A DNA stretch of 33,418 nt, taken from NCBI GenBank assembly GCA_022340615.1, contig JAJDNO010000053.1:1-33418 (forward strand), read 5' to 3'. The notes beneath the pieces were generated by a model that had not been told where the DNA came from, did no database searches, and was given only the letters and a program-made list of their open reading frames with translations. Position 1 is the stretch's first letter; every line of letters begins with the position of its first letter. Below, in pieces: positions 25,038 to 33,095 of this stretch. A program made the position numbers and the translations under genes. The stretch is from Gallionella sp. Lineage in GTDB: Bacteria; Pseudomonadota; Gammaproteobacteria; Burkholderiales; Gallionellaceae.

Positions 25038-26338
25038 TTCAGTTTCTCCCTGGTTGTTGCAACCTCACTCAGCGGCTTGCCCAGCAAGGCTTCCAGGCGC
25101 GCGAAGCTCAATGCCAGTTGATATTCGTTGCGGCGGGTGCGCAGTCTGGCATCGGATGTTTCCGCCATGGATGTACCGAGGTTGCTCTTCAGTTCCAGTT
25201 CATACAGGCCGCGGCTGCGTTCCAGCTGGAGGTCGCGATACTCGGTGTATTTGCGGGCGGCGTCTCGAGCTGTGCCCTGCAGCCGGGTGATATCCAGGCA
25301 GGTCTGCAGCAGCGCCTGGGTCAGATCCATTTTCAGCTTTTCGGTGCCGGCCTGCAGTTTGTTGAAGCGCGCGATCTCGCGCGCTATCCGGGAGTCGGAA
25401 CGATTGCCCTGGTACAGTGGCCAGGACAGTATCAGTCCTGCACTGTAGTTGTTCCGTGTTGAAGCTGCACGGCTGTAATCGGCCGCTTCGATTTCGGCGT
25501 CCAGTGTCGGCCCGGATTCTGCGCGAAGCGAAGCAATGCGCTGTTGTGAAGCAGCCAGCATATCCTGTTGCGCATGCAGCCTGGGGTTGTTGTTCAGCAT
25601 GACCGGCAGCAGGGTTTCGTAATCGGGGAGGGTGCGCTGGTTACCCGGCAGTTTCGGGTCTTCCAGGTCGCCCGGCAATACCCCGGGGCTGTTCATCGCA
25701 TTGGCCAGCATTGCGCGCGCGAGACGCTGTCGCTCCGCGCTGGTATTGCGCTTGAGCAGAATGTCCTGGTAGCGCGTTTCAAGATCGGCCAGTTCGACGC
25801 TGGATATCTGTCCCTGTGCCAGCCGGTCCTTTCCCTGATCGTAATTCACGTAATAGACCGCCATCAGCTCGTTATCCACGGTGTACTGCATGTCGGCCAG
25901 CAGTACATCGAAATAGCGCGCCATGATATCCAGTCGCCGCTGGTCCAGCGTTGAAGTCAGATCGGCCTTGCGTGCCTTGAGCTCGAATGTGGCGGCCAGT
26001 TCGGCATCGTCGCTGCGCCCGAAATCGTAGATCGTCTTGCGTGCAGTCAAACGTATGCTGTTGTCGCTGCTGAAGTCCGGCACGCCCGCGGAGGGTCGGC
26101 CGCTGCGCAAAATCCCTTCTAGATCGATGCGGGTATCCCGCTGCGAGCCTGCGATATCCCGATCCGCCGCGGCGCTGTCCCGGTCTGCTTCGGCCATCAG
26201 CAGATCAGGATGGGCCGAGTTGGCTGCAGCCAGTGCGGCTTTCAGGGTGAGCGTGCCGGCAAGTGCGGGTGCGCAGACTACAGACAGCAAAATCAGGCAG
26301 CTGATGCGGCTCAGCAATGGCAGGCCGCAGAGTTTCAT
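25034..26338 (-). CDS. TolC-family outer-membrane efflux protein
   Basis: The 434-residue product has a signal peptide (cleaved near APALAG) and two outer-membrane efflux protein repeats: helix pairs beginning LTLKAALAAANSAHPDLLMAE and, in the second half, LHAQQDMLAASQQRIASLRA, with a barrel strand like YSAGLILSWPLYQGN. The start at 26336-26338 overlaps the stop of the thioredoxin gene (ATGA), while the frame's longer form to 26401 would lack a clean signal peptide. With the adaptor downstream it should form an outer-membrane exit duct. Confidence 0.9.
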   Translation of the reverse strand: MKLCGLPLLSRISCLILLSVVCAPALAGTLTLKAALAAANSAHPDLLMAEADRDSAAADRDIAGSQRDTRIDLEGILRSGRPSAGVPDFSSDNSIRLTARKTIYDFGRSDDAELAATFELKARKADLTSTLDQRRLDIMARYFDVLLADMQYTVDNELMAVYYVNYDQGKDRLAQGQISSVELADLETRYQDILLKRNTSAERQRLARAMLANAMNSPGVLPGDLEDPKLPGNQRTLPDYETLLPVMLNNNPRLHAQQDMLAASQQRIASLRAESGPTLDAEIEAADYSRAASTRNNYSAGLILSWPLYQGNRSDSRIAREIARFNKLQAGTEKLKMDLTQALLQTCLDITRLQGTARDAARKYTEYRDLQLERSRGLYELELKSNLGTSMAETSDARLRTRRNEYQLALSFARLEALLGKPLSEVATTREKLK

Positions 26339-26850
26339 TTCGCCAGTTGTCGCTTGTAGGCGCTGAACGACATGGTTTTGCAGGCGCCCTCTGCCACGCA
26401 TTTGCCGAGCAGCATGAATTCATTCACGTCGAATGCGGTTCCGGGGAAGCGCGTAATCAGGTTGCCGTTCAGGTCGAAAAAATCGAATACCGGTGTCCCA
26501 TACACGCGGTGCTCAAGGCTGAACGCTTTTTCCGTGGTTTCGGTTCCCTTGAAATCCTCCATCGGGAGGCTGCCGCGGATGTCCACCGTGAAAAGAAGAA
26601 AGTGCTTGTGGTAGTAGTCCTGCACTTCGCTCTGGTTGAGGATGGTGTGTTCCATGCGGTAGCAGAACGGGCAATCGGCCTGTTCGAACATGATCATGAT
26701 GCCGGTTTTGCCTGCCTGCTTGGCATTGGCCAACTCGCTTTTGAAGTCGCCCATTTTCAGATCAAAGAAATACTGCTCGGCATCGCGTGTTTCGGCAAAG
26801 CCTGTTCCGGTGCAGATTACGAACAACAAAGTGGCAACAATAATTTTCAT
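26335..26850 (-). CDS. soxW: Periplasmic thioredoxin-like protein, SoxW type
   Basis: This 171-residue protein has a signal peptide (cleaved near GFAET) and a thioredoxin fold with active site Cys60-Pro-Phe-Cys63 (EQADCPFC) and the cis-Pro loop YGTPVFDFF. Two more Cys (151 and 157, GKCVAEGAC) lie near the C-terminus. In sox loci SoxW-type thioredoxins keep SoxYZ or its partners reduced, with electrons from a CcdA/SoxV-type membrane protein not seen here. The gene lies 139 bp after the transporter gene and overlaps the TolC-type gene by 4 nt, so it is tied to export. The symbol is by position and fold; a generic DsbD-type thioredoxin is the alternative. Confidence 0.75.
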   Translation of the reverse strand: MKIIVATLLFVICTGTGFAETRDAEQYFFDLKMGDFKSELANAKQAGKTGIMIMFEQADCPFCYRMEHTILNQSEVQDYYHKHFLLFTVDIRGSLPMEDFKGTETTEKAFSLEHRVYGTPVFDFFDLNGNLITRFPGTAFDVNEFMLLGKCVAEGACKTMSFSAYKRQLAK

Positions 26851-26989
26851 GGCCCCATCCTGTCAGATTCACTTGAACCAAACTCGCGCGAGTTTGCCCG
26901 GGTTGAATACTGTTTGGACGCGCGGGACAACAGAGGGTTCAAGGCACGACAGCCAGACCGTTGTCCCGGATTCGTTCAGGAATCGACGA

Positions 26990-28102
26990 TCAGGCTTCCC
27001 GCATCATGATGCGGTATTGTATTTTCATCGTAATGGCCGAACCGGCGACGATAGATGCAAGCGCGAGGAAGGAGCCAAGCGAAAGCGTCGATACGCCGGT
27101 GATGCCCTGGCCTATCGTGCATCCCATTGCGGTAACGCCGCCGAATCCCATCAGTGTGCCGCCGATGATATGGTAAAACATGTCCTGTGCCGATGAAAAT
27201 GCCTCCCAGCGGAATGATTTGGTGATCAGCGCGTACAGGAACGAACCGATGCCAACGCCGAAAATTGTCGCTACGCCGAAGGTGACGATGTTCGACGCAT
27301 CGGTCCAGTATGCCCAGTATTCCAGGGTGTAGGCGGTCGGTGCGACAAAGGACATCGATTCTGCAAGGTGGGAATTGGTGCCCAGATAGGTCATTTCCAG
27401 CGTGTCGGGGTTTTCGCCGAAGCCGAGATGTCCGGTCAGATACCAGCCGCCGATTATGAGCAGGCCGACCACCAGTCCGGCCAGATTGTTGTCCAGGCTT
27501 TTGCGGAAGCTGCTGTCCTTGAATACGAAGATCAGGATCGCCACACCGATCACGACGGCCAATCCCAGCTGCAGGGTTTTGGGTGAGACCCCGACCAGGC
27601 CGGAAAGCAGGGAAGACAGCGTTTGACTATGGTCGAACTGCAACGTAACAGCAGGTGCCTGCAATACCTTGACGCGGAATTCGCCAAGTATGCCACGGAG
27701 CGTGACCAATGCGGCAAACCCCAGATAGATGAACACGACGACCGATCTGAGGTTGCCTCCGCCGACGCGCACCAGCGTTCTGTTAGCGCAACCGGAAGCG
27801 AGCGTCATGCCGACGCCGAAGCACAGTCCGCCGACGATATAGGCGAGCCATGGGAAGCTGCTGCCGGTATAGATGGTCTTGGACAAATCCAGAAAACCAT
27901 TGTAGGCGAGCAGGTTGGTGCCAATCATTGCCACCGCGATGGCGAGCAGCCAGGCGCGCATGCGGCCCCAGTGTCCCATGTTGACGACGTCAGACACCGC
28001 GCCCATGGTGCAGAAATTGGTCTTGTTGGCGATGAAGCCGAATACGATACCCAGACCAAAGCCCCACCAGACGATGGTTTTGATGATAACGGATGCATCC
28101 AT
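26990..28102 (-). CDS. YeeE/YedE-family (SoxT-like) sulfur-compound transporter
   Basis: This 370-residue polytopic membrane protein has the family's conserved Cys sites: Cys31 (NKTNFCTMGAVSD), Cys105 (LASGCANRTLVRVGGGNLRS) and Cys328 (TAMGCTIGQGITG). In the characterised thiosulfate transporter TsuA the equivalent Cys line the substrate path. It lies 89 bp after soxB, where SoxT-type genes occur. It may bring in thiosulfate as regulator or nutrient, or move a sulfur atom for the thioredoxin and SoxYZ. Direction and substrate are inferred. Confidence 0.87.
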   Translation of the reverse strand: MDASVIIKTIVWWGFGLGIVFGFIANKTNFCTMGAVSDVVNMGHWGRMRAWLLAIAVAMIGTNLLAYNGFLDLSKTIYTGSSFPWLAYIVGGLCFGVGMTLASGCANRTLVRVGGGNLRSVVVFIYLGFAALVTLRGILGEFRVKVLQAPAVTLQFDHSQTLSSLLSGLVGVSPKTLQLGLAVVIGVAILIFVFKDSSFRKSLDNNLAGLVVGLLIIGGWYLTGHLGFGENPDTLEMTYLGTNSHLAESMSFVAPTAYTLEYWAYWTDASNIVTFGVATIFGVGIGSFLYALITKSFRWEAFSSAQDMFYHIIGGTLMGFGGVTAMGCTIGQGITGVSTLSLGSFLALASIVAGSAITMKIQYRIMMREA

Positions 28103-28191
28103 ATTGTTTTACCCCGAAAGAATTGTTGAAAATTTGTCCAGCAATGAATCAGTCCATTGCGTATGCATCCTAGTGCGTAACAGCAGGCAGC

Positions 28192-29907
28192 TTATGCTAT
28201 TCCGGCGTTGTTCTCCACGCCGATCAGTTTTGGCAGGTTCAGCTTGCGCGGCGTGATCGTTTTCTTGTCGCGCAGGTAGCCCGATACGACATCCCAGATC
28301 GGTTCTCCGGTCGCGCCTTCGCCCACCGGCGCCCAGCCGGCAACCTTGTATTTCTTGTTCGGGTCGAGCGCCTTGCCATTCAGCATCATGTTATTGATGC
28401 GCTTGCCGATGGTCTGGCGCAAATCGCAGGTATAGCTGATGCCGCCGACGCGTACCATGTCGCCGCCCTGTTGCATGTAGGGATCGGCGTTGAACAGATT
28501 GTCGCAGACATCTTCCATGATGGCCTTGATGGTCGTGCCGGTCATCTCGGTGAGTGTCGTATAGGGATAGGTGATCGCGGTCTGGTCCATCACGTGTTCC
28601 ATCGTGATCGCTTCGCCGGGCAGCAGCGACGTGCCCCAGCGGAATCCCGGCGAGAACGCTGCATCCGCACCTTTGACTTCCATCAGCGCATCCAGGATCA
28701 GCTGGTCGAAAGTGCCATTGAAATTGCCGCGGCGGTATAGCGTGCCTTCCGTGATGGCCAGTTTTTCGGCGAGTTTGGCCTCGTAAGGCGCGCGCACCTT
28801 GCTGATCAGCGATGACATTTCAGCATCGGGTTCGATCAGGTTCGCAAATACCGGCAGCAGCTTGTATTTGATGTCCATCACTTTGCCGCCTCTGACATCG
28901 AAATCGATCACACCGAGGAACTTGCCGTTGGAACCGGCATTGCTGACCAGGGTTTGTCCGCCGGCATTCTTGACGATGCTCGGCACGGGTACGCCGTCAT
29001 GAGTGTGGCCGCCCAGGATCGCGTCGATACCGGTGACCCGGGTTGCCATCTTCAGGTCCACGTCCATACCGTTGTGGGACAGCAGCACAACCACCTGCGC
29101 ACCCTTGGCGCGCGCTTCGTTGACAACCAGTTGCATGTTGTCGTCCTGGATGCCGAAGGTCCAGTCAGGTGTCATGTATCTCGGATTGGCGATCGGCGTG
29201 TAGGGGAAAGCCTGGCCGATGATCGCGACAGGAATTCCGTTGATCTGCTTCATCACATAGGACGGGAAAACCGGGTCGCCGAAATCGCTTGTCTTGATGT
29301 TTTGCGCGACAAAATCAATCTTGCCCTTGAAATCGTTGTCAACGACGTGCTTGACGCGGTCCGCGCCCAGCGTAAATTCCCAGTGACCCGTCATTACATC
29401 GACGCCCAGCAGTTTGCCGGCATCCACCATATCCTGTCCCTTGGTCCACAGCGCAGTGGCTGAACCCTGCCAGGTATCCCCTCCGTCGAGCAGCAGGGAA
29501 CCGGGCCGGCTGGCACGGATTTTCTTGATCAGCGTCGCCAGATGGGCGAAACCGCCTACCTTGCCGTAGGTGCGGGCCGCATTGTCGAAATCGAGGTAGG
29601 TGAAAGCATAGGCTTCGGGTGTTCCAGGTTTGATGCCGAAATATTTGAGCAGTTTTTCGCCGACCAGGTGCGGCGGCCTGTTCATGCTATGTCCGAGGCC
29701 GATGTTGACGTTCGGTTCGCGAAAGTAGATCGGCAGCAACTGAGCATGGCAATCGGTGATGTGCAGCAGGGAAACATTGCCAAATGGGGGTAACTCGTAG
29801 AAGCTGGCTGCATTGCCTGCGGAGAGCGCTGCGCGGCTGTTCAATGCAAAACCCGAGGCTGCCGCTGCTGCCAAAATCTGCATAAATTCGCGGCGGTTCA
29901 TGGACAT
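28192..29907 (-). CDS. soxB: Thiosulfohydrolase SoxB
   Basis: The 571-residue periplasmic di-manganese enzyme releases sulfate from the SoxYZ-bound thiosulfonate. A Tat signal is present (NRREFMQILAAAAASGFA). Metal-binding motifs include DCHAQ (Asp52, His54), DGGDTWQGS, the MTGHWEFTLG block and HTHDG. Length matches the family. The ATG at 29905-29907 has GGAGTG about 8 nt upstream. A long hairpin lies in the 99-bp gap after soxA. Confidence 0.96.
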   Translation of the reverse strand: MSMNRREFMQILAAAAASGFALNSRAALSAGNAASFYELPPFGNVSLLHITDCHAQLLPIYFREPNVNIGLGHSMNRPPHLVGEKLLKYFGIKPGTPEAYAFTYLDFDNAARTYGKVGGFAHLATLIKKIRASRPGSLLLDGGDTWQGSATALWTKGQDMVDAGKLLGVDVMTGHWEFTLGADRVKHVVDNDFKGKIDFVAQNIKTSDFGDPVFPSYVMKQINGIPVAIIGQAFPYTPIANPRYMTPDWTFGIQDDNMQLVVNEARAKGAQVVVLLSHNGMDVDLKMATRVTGIDAILGGHTHDGVPVPSIVKNAGGQTLVSNAGSNGKFLGVIDFDVRGGKVMDIKYKLLPVFANLIEPDAEMSSLISKVRAPYEAKLAEKLAITEGTLYRRGNFNGTFDQLILDALMEVKGADAAFSPGFRWGTSLLPGEAITMEHVMDQTAITYPYTTLTEMTGTTIKAIMEDVCDNLFNADPYMQQGGDMVRVGGISYTCDLRQTIGKRINNMMLNGKALDPNKKYKVAGWAPVGEGATGEPIWDVVSGYLRDKKTITPRKLNLPKLIGVENNAGIA

Positions 29908-29950
29908 GAGGGCACTCCTGAAAGAGATCTAAGGCTGCTGAGAATTAAGA

Positions 29951-29993
29951 CGCACGGATTAACCGGACGAGCAGTCCGCGTTAATCCGTTGCG
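29951..29993 (-). repeat. Long hairpin in the soxA-soxB gap
   Basis: Left arm 29951-29968 and right arm 29974-29993 pair over about 18 bp with two single-base bulges and a GAGCA loop. No T-run follows on the minus strand, so it is not a typical terminator. It may stabilise or process the soxXYZA message, or lower read-through into soxB. Confidence 0.7.
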
Positions 29994-30006
29994 AAGCTAG
30001 TTAGTC

Positions 30007-30834
30007 CTACTTGCGGAATACCGGAGTCTGCATGGGCAGACCGTTGCTCATGTAGGTCACGAAATACTCCAGATTGTTATAGTCTTCGCTGTTCGCCTTA
30101 AGCGGTTTTGCGCGCATATTTTTCTGGCATTGCTTGAAACGATCTTGCAGCGTAGTGATTTTTGTACCACCACGGAATTCCGGCCAGTGTGAAGCCTGGC
30201 CGATCATCATCGAGAGCTGGTCGCTGCGAATGAATTTTCCGGCGCTCTGTACATGGCAGCTCGCACAGGAAAAATTCAGCTGGCCGTTGCGCTTGTAGTA
30301 GTATTTCTTGCCCTTTTCGTAGGCGGCCAGCGCGGCCTTGCCCTTAACCTTTACGTTGACTTTCATGCCATCGGACAGACTGCGTGCATACGCAGTCAGC
30401 AAACCCATTTGCTTGCCGCCGTATTCCAGTTCTGCTTCGCCATTCTTCTTCAGGCAGGCGTTGATGGCATTTTCGAAAGTGACCACGTGTCCGGCGGTAT
30501 TGTCGAAATAGGGATAGTTGCCGGCTACATTTTTGCCGCCATGCTTGAAGCAGGAAGAAAACTTTTTGCCGTTCTTGAACGGCGTTTCCCACATGCTCTT
30601 TCCCTTGTCCAGATCGATGCCATAGGGCGGGAATGACATGATGTCATCATATTGTGCCTTGGCGTCCGGATTCATGGCCAGTGCGCCATAGATATAATCG
30701 TGGAACTTGATGTCCGGAAGAATCTTCTTGTAGTACTTGATCAAAGCCGCGCGGTCTTTTGCAGGGCTGGCATATACAGAGAAGCTGGCGCCGAGCAGCA
30801 GCAGTGCCAAAATGGTTATAAGTTTCTGTTTCAT
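30007..30834 (-). CDS. soxA: SoxA, c-type cytochrome subunit of SoxAX
   Basis: The 275-residue periplasmic protein has a signal peptide (cleaved near VYASP). It shows one haem site, CASCH at 190-194. The N-terminal haem of the dihaem type is missing: only Cys95 and Cys127 remain there, probably as a disulfide. Cys236 in FKQCQKNMRA is the haem ligand or active-site Cys that forms a persulfide. Together with SoxX it couples thiosulfate to SoxY Cys. The ATG follows AGGGG-AAGG. Confidence 0.95.
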   Translation of the reverse strand: MKQKLITILALLLLGASFSVYASPAKDRAALIKYYKKILPDIKFHDYIYGALAMNPDAKAQYDDIMSFPPYGIDLDKGKSMWETPFKNGKKFSSCFKHGGKNVAGNYPYFDNTAGHVVTFENAINACLKKNGEAELEYGGKQMGLLTAYARSLSDGMKVNVKVKGKAALAAYEKGKKYYYKRNGQLNFSCASCHVQSAGKFIRSDQLSMMIGQASHWPEFRGGTKITTLQDRFKQCQKNMRAKPLKANSEDYNNLEYFVTYMSNGLPMQTPVFRK

Positions 30835-30889
30835 ATCGTACCTTCCCCTTGGTTGGTAGAATCAAATGTTCTCAAGTCGTTGCCGTGCA

Positions 30890-31204
30890 TCAGGCAACGA
30901 CCACTTCACCATCAAATTTGGTACCAAGATTGTCAACCGCATGGACAGCGACCTTGTCACCGGGCTTTCCGCCCTTGATCCTGAACCCGATAAATGGATT
31001 CTGGGCAATGCCGACACCCCACTGTGCATCAATCACGGTTTTGCCGTTCAGCGTGGCGACAACCATATTGATAAAGTGAGCGGGGATCAGTTTGCCGGTT
31101 TTCTTGTCCTTCATCAGACCGGTATCCATTGGATGCTGGATAAGCACTTTCACGTCGACCACATCGCCTTCCATCGTCGCACGCATTTTCATAGCTTCAG
31201 CCAT
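30890..31204 (-). CDS. soxZ: SoxZ, sulfur-carrier complex subunit
   Basis: This 104-residue protein has no signal peptide and is exported with SoxY, as usual. Family stretches are DVKVLIQHPMDTGLMKDKKT, HFINMVVATLNGKTV and WGVGIAQNPFIGFRIKG. It forms the immunoglobulin-like partner of SoxY. The start is supported by AGAGGAT. It lies 68 bp after soxY. Confidence 0.96.
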   Translation of the reverse strand: MAEAMKMRATMEGDVVDVKVLIQHPMDTGLMKDKKTGKLIPAHFINMVVATLNGKTVIDAQWGVGIAQNPFIGFRIKGGKPGDKVAVHAVDNLGTKFDGEVVVA

Positions 31205-31272
31205 GTTGATATCCTCTTTAAAATTGTCAAATCGTATAGATCAAGTTGAATTCTCTAGCCGTCCAGGCTTGA

Positions 31273-31743
31273 TCAACCGCCGCAGCCACCGATCGTGACT
31301 TTCACTTCCCGGCTGGCGATGTAATTTTTGCCGCCCGCTTTCACCGCTACCCTTACCAGTGAAGTCTTTGCCATCTTTACGCGTGTGGCGATGTAAGGCT
31401 CGGCACCATTCATGAACTGGAAGTCGGCAATCATCGGCGCTGGATTCTTGTCAATGAAGATCGCCATGGAGGTGGTTCCCGGTATGTTGCTGGTGGCAGC
31501 AACCGGCACCACAGCGCCGTTTTCCGCGATATCGGGTGCCTTGATCATGATGTCGCTGCTCTCGGCGGCTCCGTCATAACCGGCATTCTTCAAAGCTCCG
31601 GGAAGGTCTTTGGTAGTGAAGGCAAGACTGTTCCATGCTGCGGCAAATACTGTGACGGGATTGAGCAGCCCTGTCGCGATCGCTGCAGCAACCGCTCCGA
31701 CGGAACCTGCGTTTTTCAGAAACGCTCTACGCAATTGATTCAT
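31273..31743 (-). CDS. soxY: SoxY, sulfur-carrier protein
   Basis: The 156-residue protein has a Tat-like leader (QLRRAFLKNAGSVGAVAAA) and ends with the swinging arm GGCGG, in which Cys154 carries the sulfur intermediates. It is the central carrier of the Sox cycle in the periplasm. It lies 32 bp after soxX and 68 bp before soxZ. Confidence 0.97.
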   Translation of the reverse strand: MNQLRRAFLKNAGSVGAVAAAIATGLLNPVTVFAAAWNSLAFTTKDLPGALKNAGYDGAAESSDIMIKAPDIAENGAVVPVAATSNIPGTTSMAIFIDKNPAPMIADFQFMNGAEPYIATRVKMAKTSLVRVAVKAGGKNYIASREVKVTIGGCGG

Positions 31744-31775
31744 ATCACACCTTTCAGATTTAATTTAAATTTGGC

Positions 31776-32120
31776 TTAAAGACCCTGTACGTAATCGGTA
31801 ACCAGGTCGATTTCCTTCTCGGTCAGTATCTTGTTCCGGCCAAAAGGGGGCATCACCGAATTCGGGTTGGCGACGGTGGCGTCCCAGATCTGCGCGCGCA
31901 ATTTGGCGCGATCAGGAAAGCGCTGCTTCATGTTCACCAGAGGAGGGCCGATATTGCCGGCTGCTTCGGCCTTGGGATCGCCCGGTATTGCATGACACGC
32001 CAGGCAATTGCCTTTCTTTTTATCGAAAGCCAGACTGCGGCCATCCTCTGCCGCAAAAGCCATACTTGCCAAGCCCAGAGAAGCGATCAGGGAAAACAAA
32101 ATTGTTGTTTTGATGCGCAT
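31776..32120 (-). CDS. soxX: SoxX, monohaem c-type cytochrome subunit of SoxAX
   Basis: This 114-residue protein has a signal peptide (cleaved near AFAAE), a haem site CLACH at 39-43 and the likely axial Met90 in VMPPFGRNKILT. I use the ATG at 32118-32120, which has GAGGAGG upstream; a frame reaching 32177 would hide the signal peptide. It takes electrons from the SoxA reaction. It is the first sox gene. Confidence 0.95.
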   Translation of the reverse strand: MRIKTTILFSLIASLGLASMAFAAEDGRSLAFDKKKGNCLACHAIPGDPKAEAAGNIGPPLVNMKQRFPDRAKLRAQIWDATVANPNSVMPPFGRNKILTEKEIDLVTDYVQGL

Positions 32121-32161
32121 TAATATTTCCTCCTCGTTTTGATTTTGTGACTTGCAAAAAA

Positions 32162-32190
32162 AACTTACATCATTCAAGCAGGCATTGCAA
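32162..32190 (-). promoter_or_regulatory. Candidate sox promoter
   Basis: On the minus strand TTGCAA (32185-32190) is followed after 17 nt by TAAGTT (32162-32167), about 42 bp upstream of the soxX start. The match to sigma-70 is partial. If the adjacent ECF sigma factor drives sox, the real promoter may look different. Confidence 0.3.
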
Positions 32191-32245
32191 GAAATTACGT
32201 TTCTATTATTTGATTTTAATATTACTGTTTTTTAATATTTCTTTG

Positions 32246-32302
32246 TTGCTATCGTTGCTGGTTAATTTATTGCTATTGGTTAGTTATTGTTATTGGTTGG
32301 TT
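32246..32302. repeat. Direct repeats in the sox leader
   Basis: TTGCTATTGGTTAGTT (32270-32285) and TTGTTATTGGTTGGTT (32287-32302) differ at two of 16 bases and start 17 bp apart. A third, weaker copy begins at 32246 (TTGCTATCG then TTGCTGGTT). They lie in a very AT-rich 231-bp gap between the anti-sigma gene and soxX, 125-185 bp upstream of soxX. Such phased direct repeats could bind an activator; low-complexity drift is the alternative. Confidence 0.45.
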
Positions 32303-32351
32303 CCAATTTTTTTATCTTTAATTTTGTTTTATCTCGCTTTTAATTGAATCC

Positions 32352-33095
32352 TCAAACCCTGACGTAGTCCCATCCTTGATGCAAACGCTTGTCGATTTCC
32401 TCTACTGCTGAATGCGTAGACCCGGTGTGCGGCAGTAATTTCACGTTTACTCCCTGTTTCTGCAGCTTCTTGATGGTTTGCTGGCATGCCAGCAAATCGA
32501 GATTCGGGTATTTTGCCTTCATTATGGCAATACGCTTTGCATAAGGGGATACATCAGATCTCAGTAAATCCAGGCCGCTGCCATTGGCGATGATTTCAAC
32601 ACTGACATGTCGATTCGCGCGTTTGTACGATTTCAGCAGATTCTCTGTTTCATCCAGTGCTGTCTTGAGCCTGATCGGGTTGGAATTGCTGACGTGAACG
32701 ATGATGTTCCCGGACTTCTGGAAAAATTGGCTGCCTTGTGCTGTTTCAAGCAGGCGCATCAGCTTGGGGTCGCCCATCGAATGTGAACTCGCAAACATGA
32801 CCCAGCCCGAACCCAATCCCAGCAACAGCATCAGCATGCAGGTCGCCATTTTTGGCATGAATTGAAAGCGGGGGATATGCCATGGCCTCTGACTTTTGCT
32901 CGGTGAAATTCTGTTTGCTGGAGGAAGGTGGTAGGCATGCATAACCATTTCCTTGAGGCCGCGCAGCTCGCAGACGCGCTCCTTCAATGCGTCATCCCTG
33001 CCGATGGTGATAAACATATCGCCTGTTTCGTGTGGAGCGAGTTCACCATCGATAAAGGAATTCAGGAGTTCATCAGAAATATGTTGAGATTCCAT
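32352..33095 (-). CDS. Anti-sigma factor with membrane helix and C-terminal DsrE-like domain
   Basis: The 247-residue protein has three parts. Residues 1-55 look like an anti-sigma domain (HISDELLNSFIDGELAPHET), but the zinc-binding H-x3-C-x2-C is not present; only Cys42 remains. Residues about 81-103 form one membrane helix. Residues about 129-247 look like a DsrE/DsrF-type sulfur-relay domain: IIVHVSNSNPIRLKTALDE, VEIIANGSGLDLL, LLACQQTIKK with Cys204, and the closing GWDYVRV. By usual topology the DsrE part would be outside the cytoplasm. The start at 33093-33095 overlaps the sigma-factor stop (TGATG) and has GGAGGG 7 nt upstream; the frame is open to 33185. It is followed by the sox genes on the same strand. 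Confidence 0.8.
   Translation of the reverse strand: MESQHISDELLNSFIDGELAPHETGDMFITIGRDDALKERVCELRGLKEMVMHAYHLPPANRISPSKSQRPWHIPRFQFMPKMATCMLMLLLGLGSGWVMFASSHSMGDPKLMRLLETAQGSQFFQKSGNIIVHVSNSNPIRLKTALDETENLLKSYKRANRHVSVEIIANGSGLDLLRSDVSPYAKRIAIMKAKYPNLDLLACQQTIKKLQKQGVNVKLLPHTGSTHSAVEEIDKRLHQGWDYVRV

Noticed and set aside
28192..29907. 5'-nucleotidase instead of SoxB
   Set aside because: The fold family is shared, but the Tat signal, the MTGHWEFTLG block, length and place between soxA and a SoxT-like gene fit SoxB.
32147..32347. 66-codon plus-strand frame rich in Leu, Phe and Ile
   Set aside because: It comes from T-rich low-complexity DNA in the sox leader and has no ribosome site; the hydrophobic look is a composition effect.
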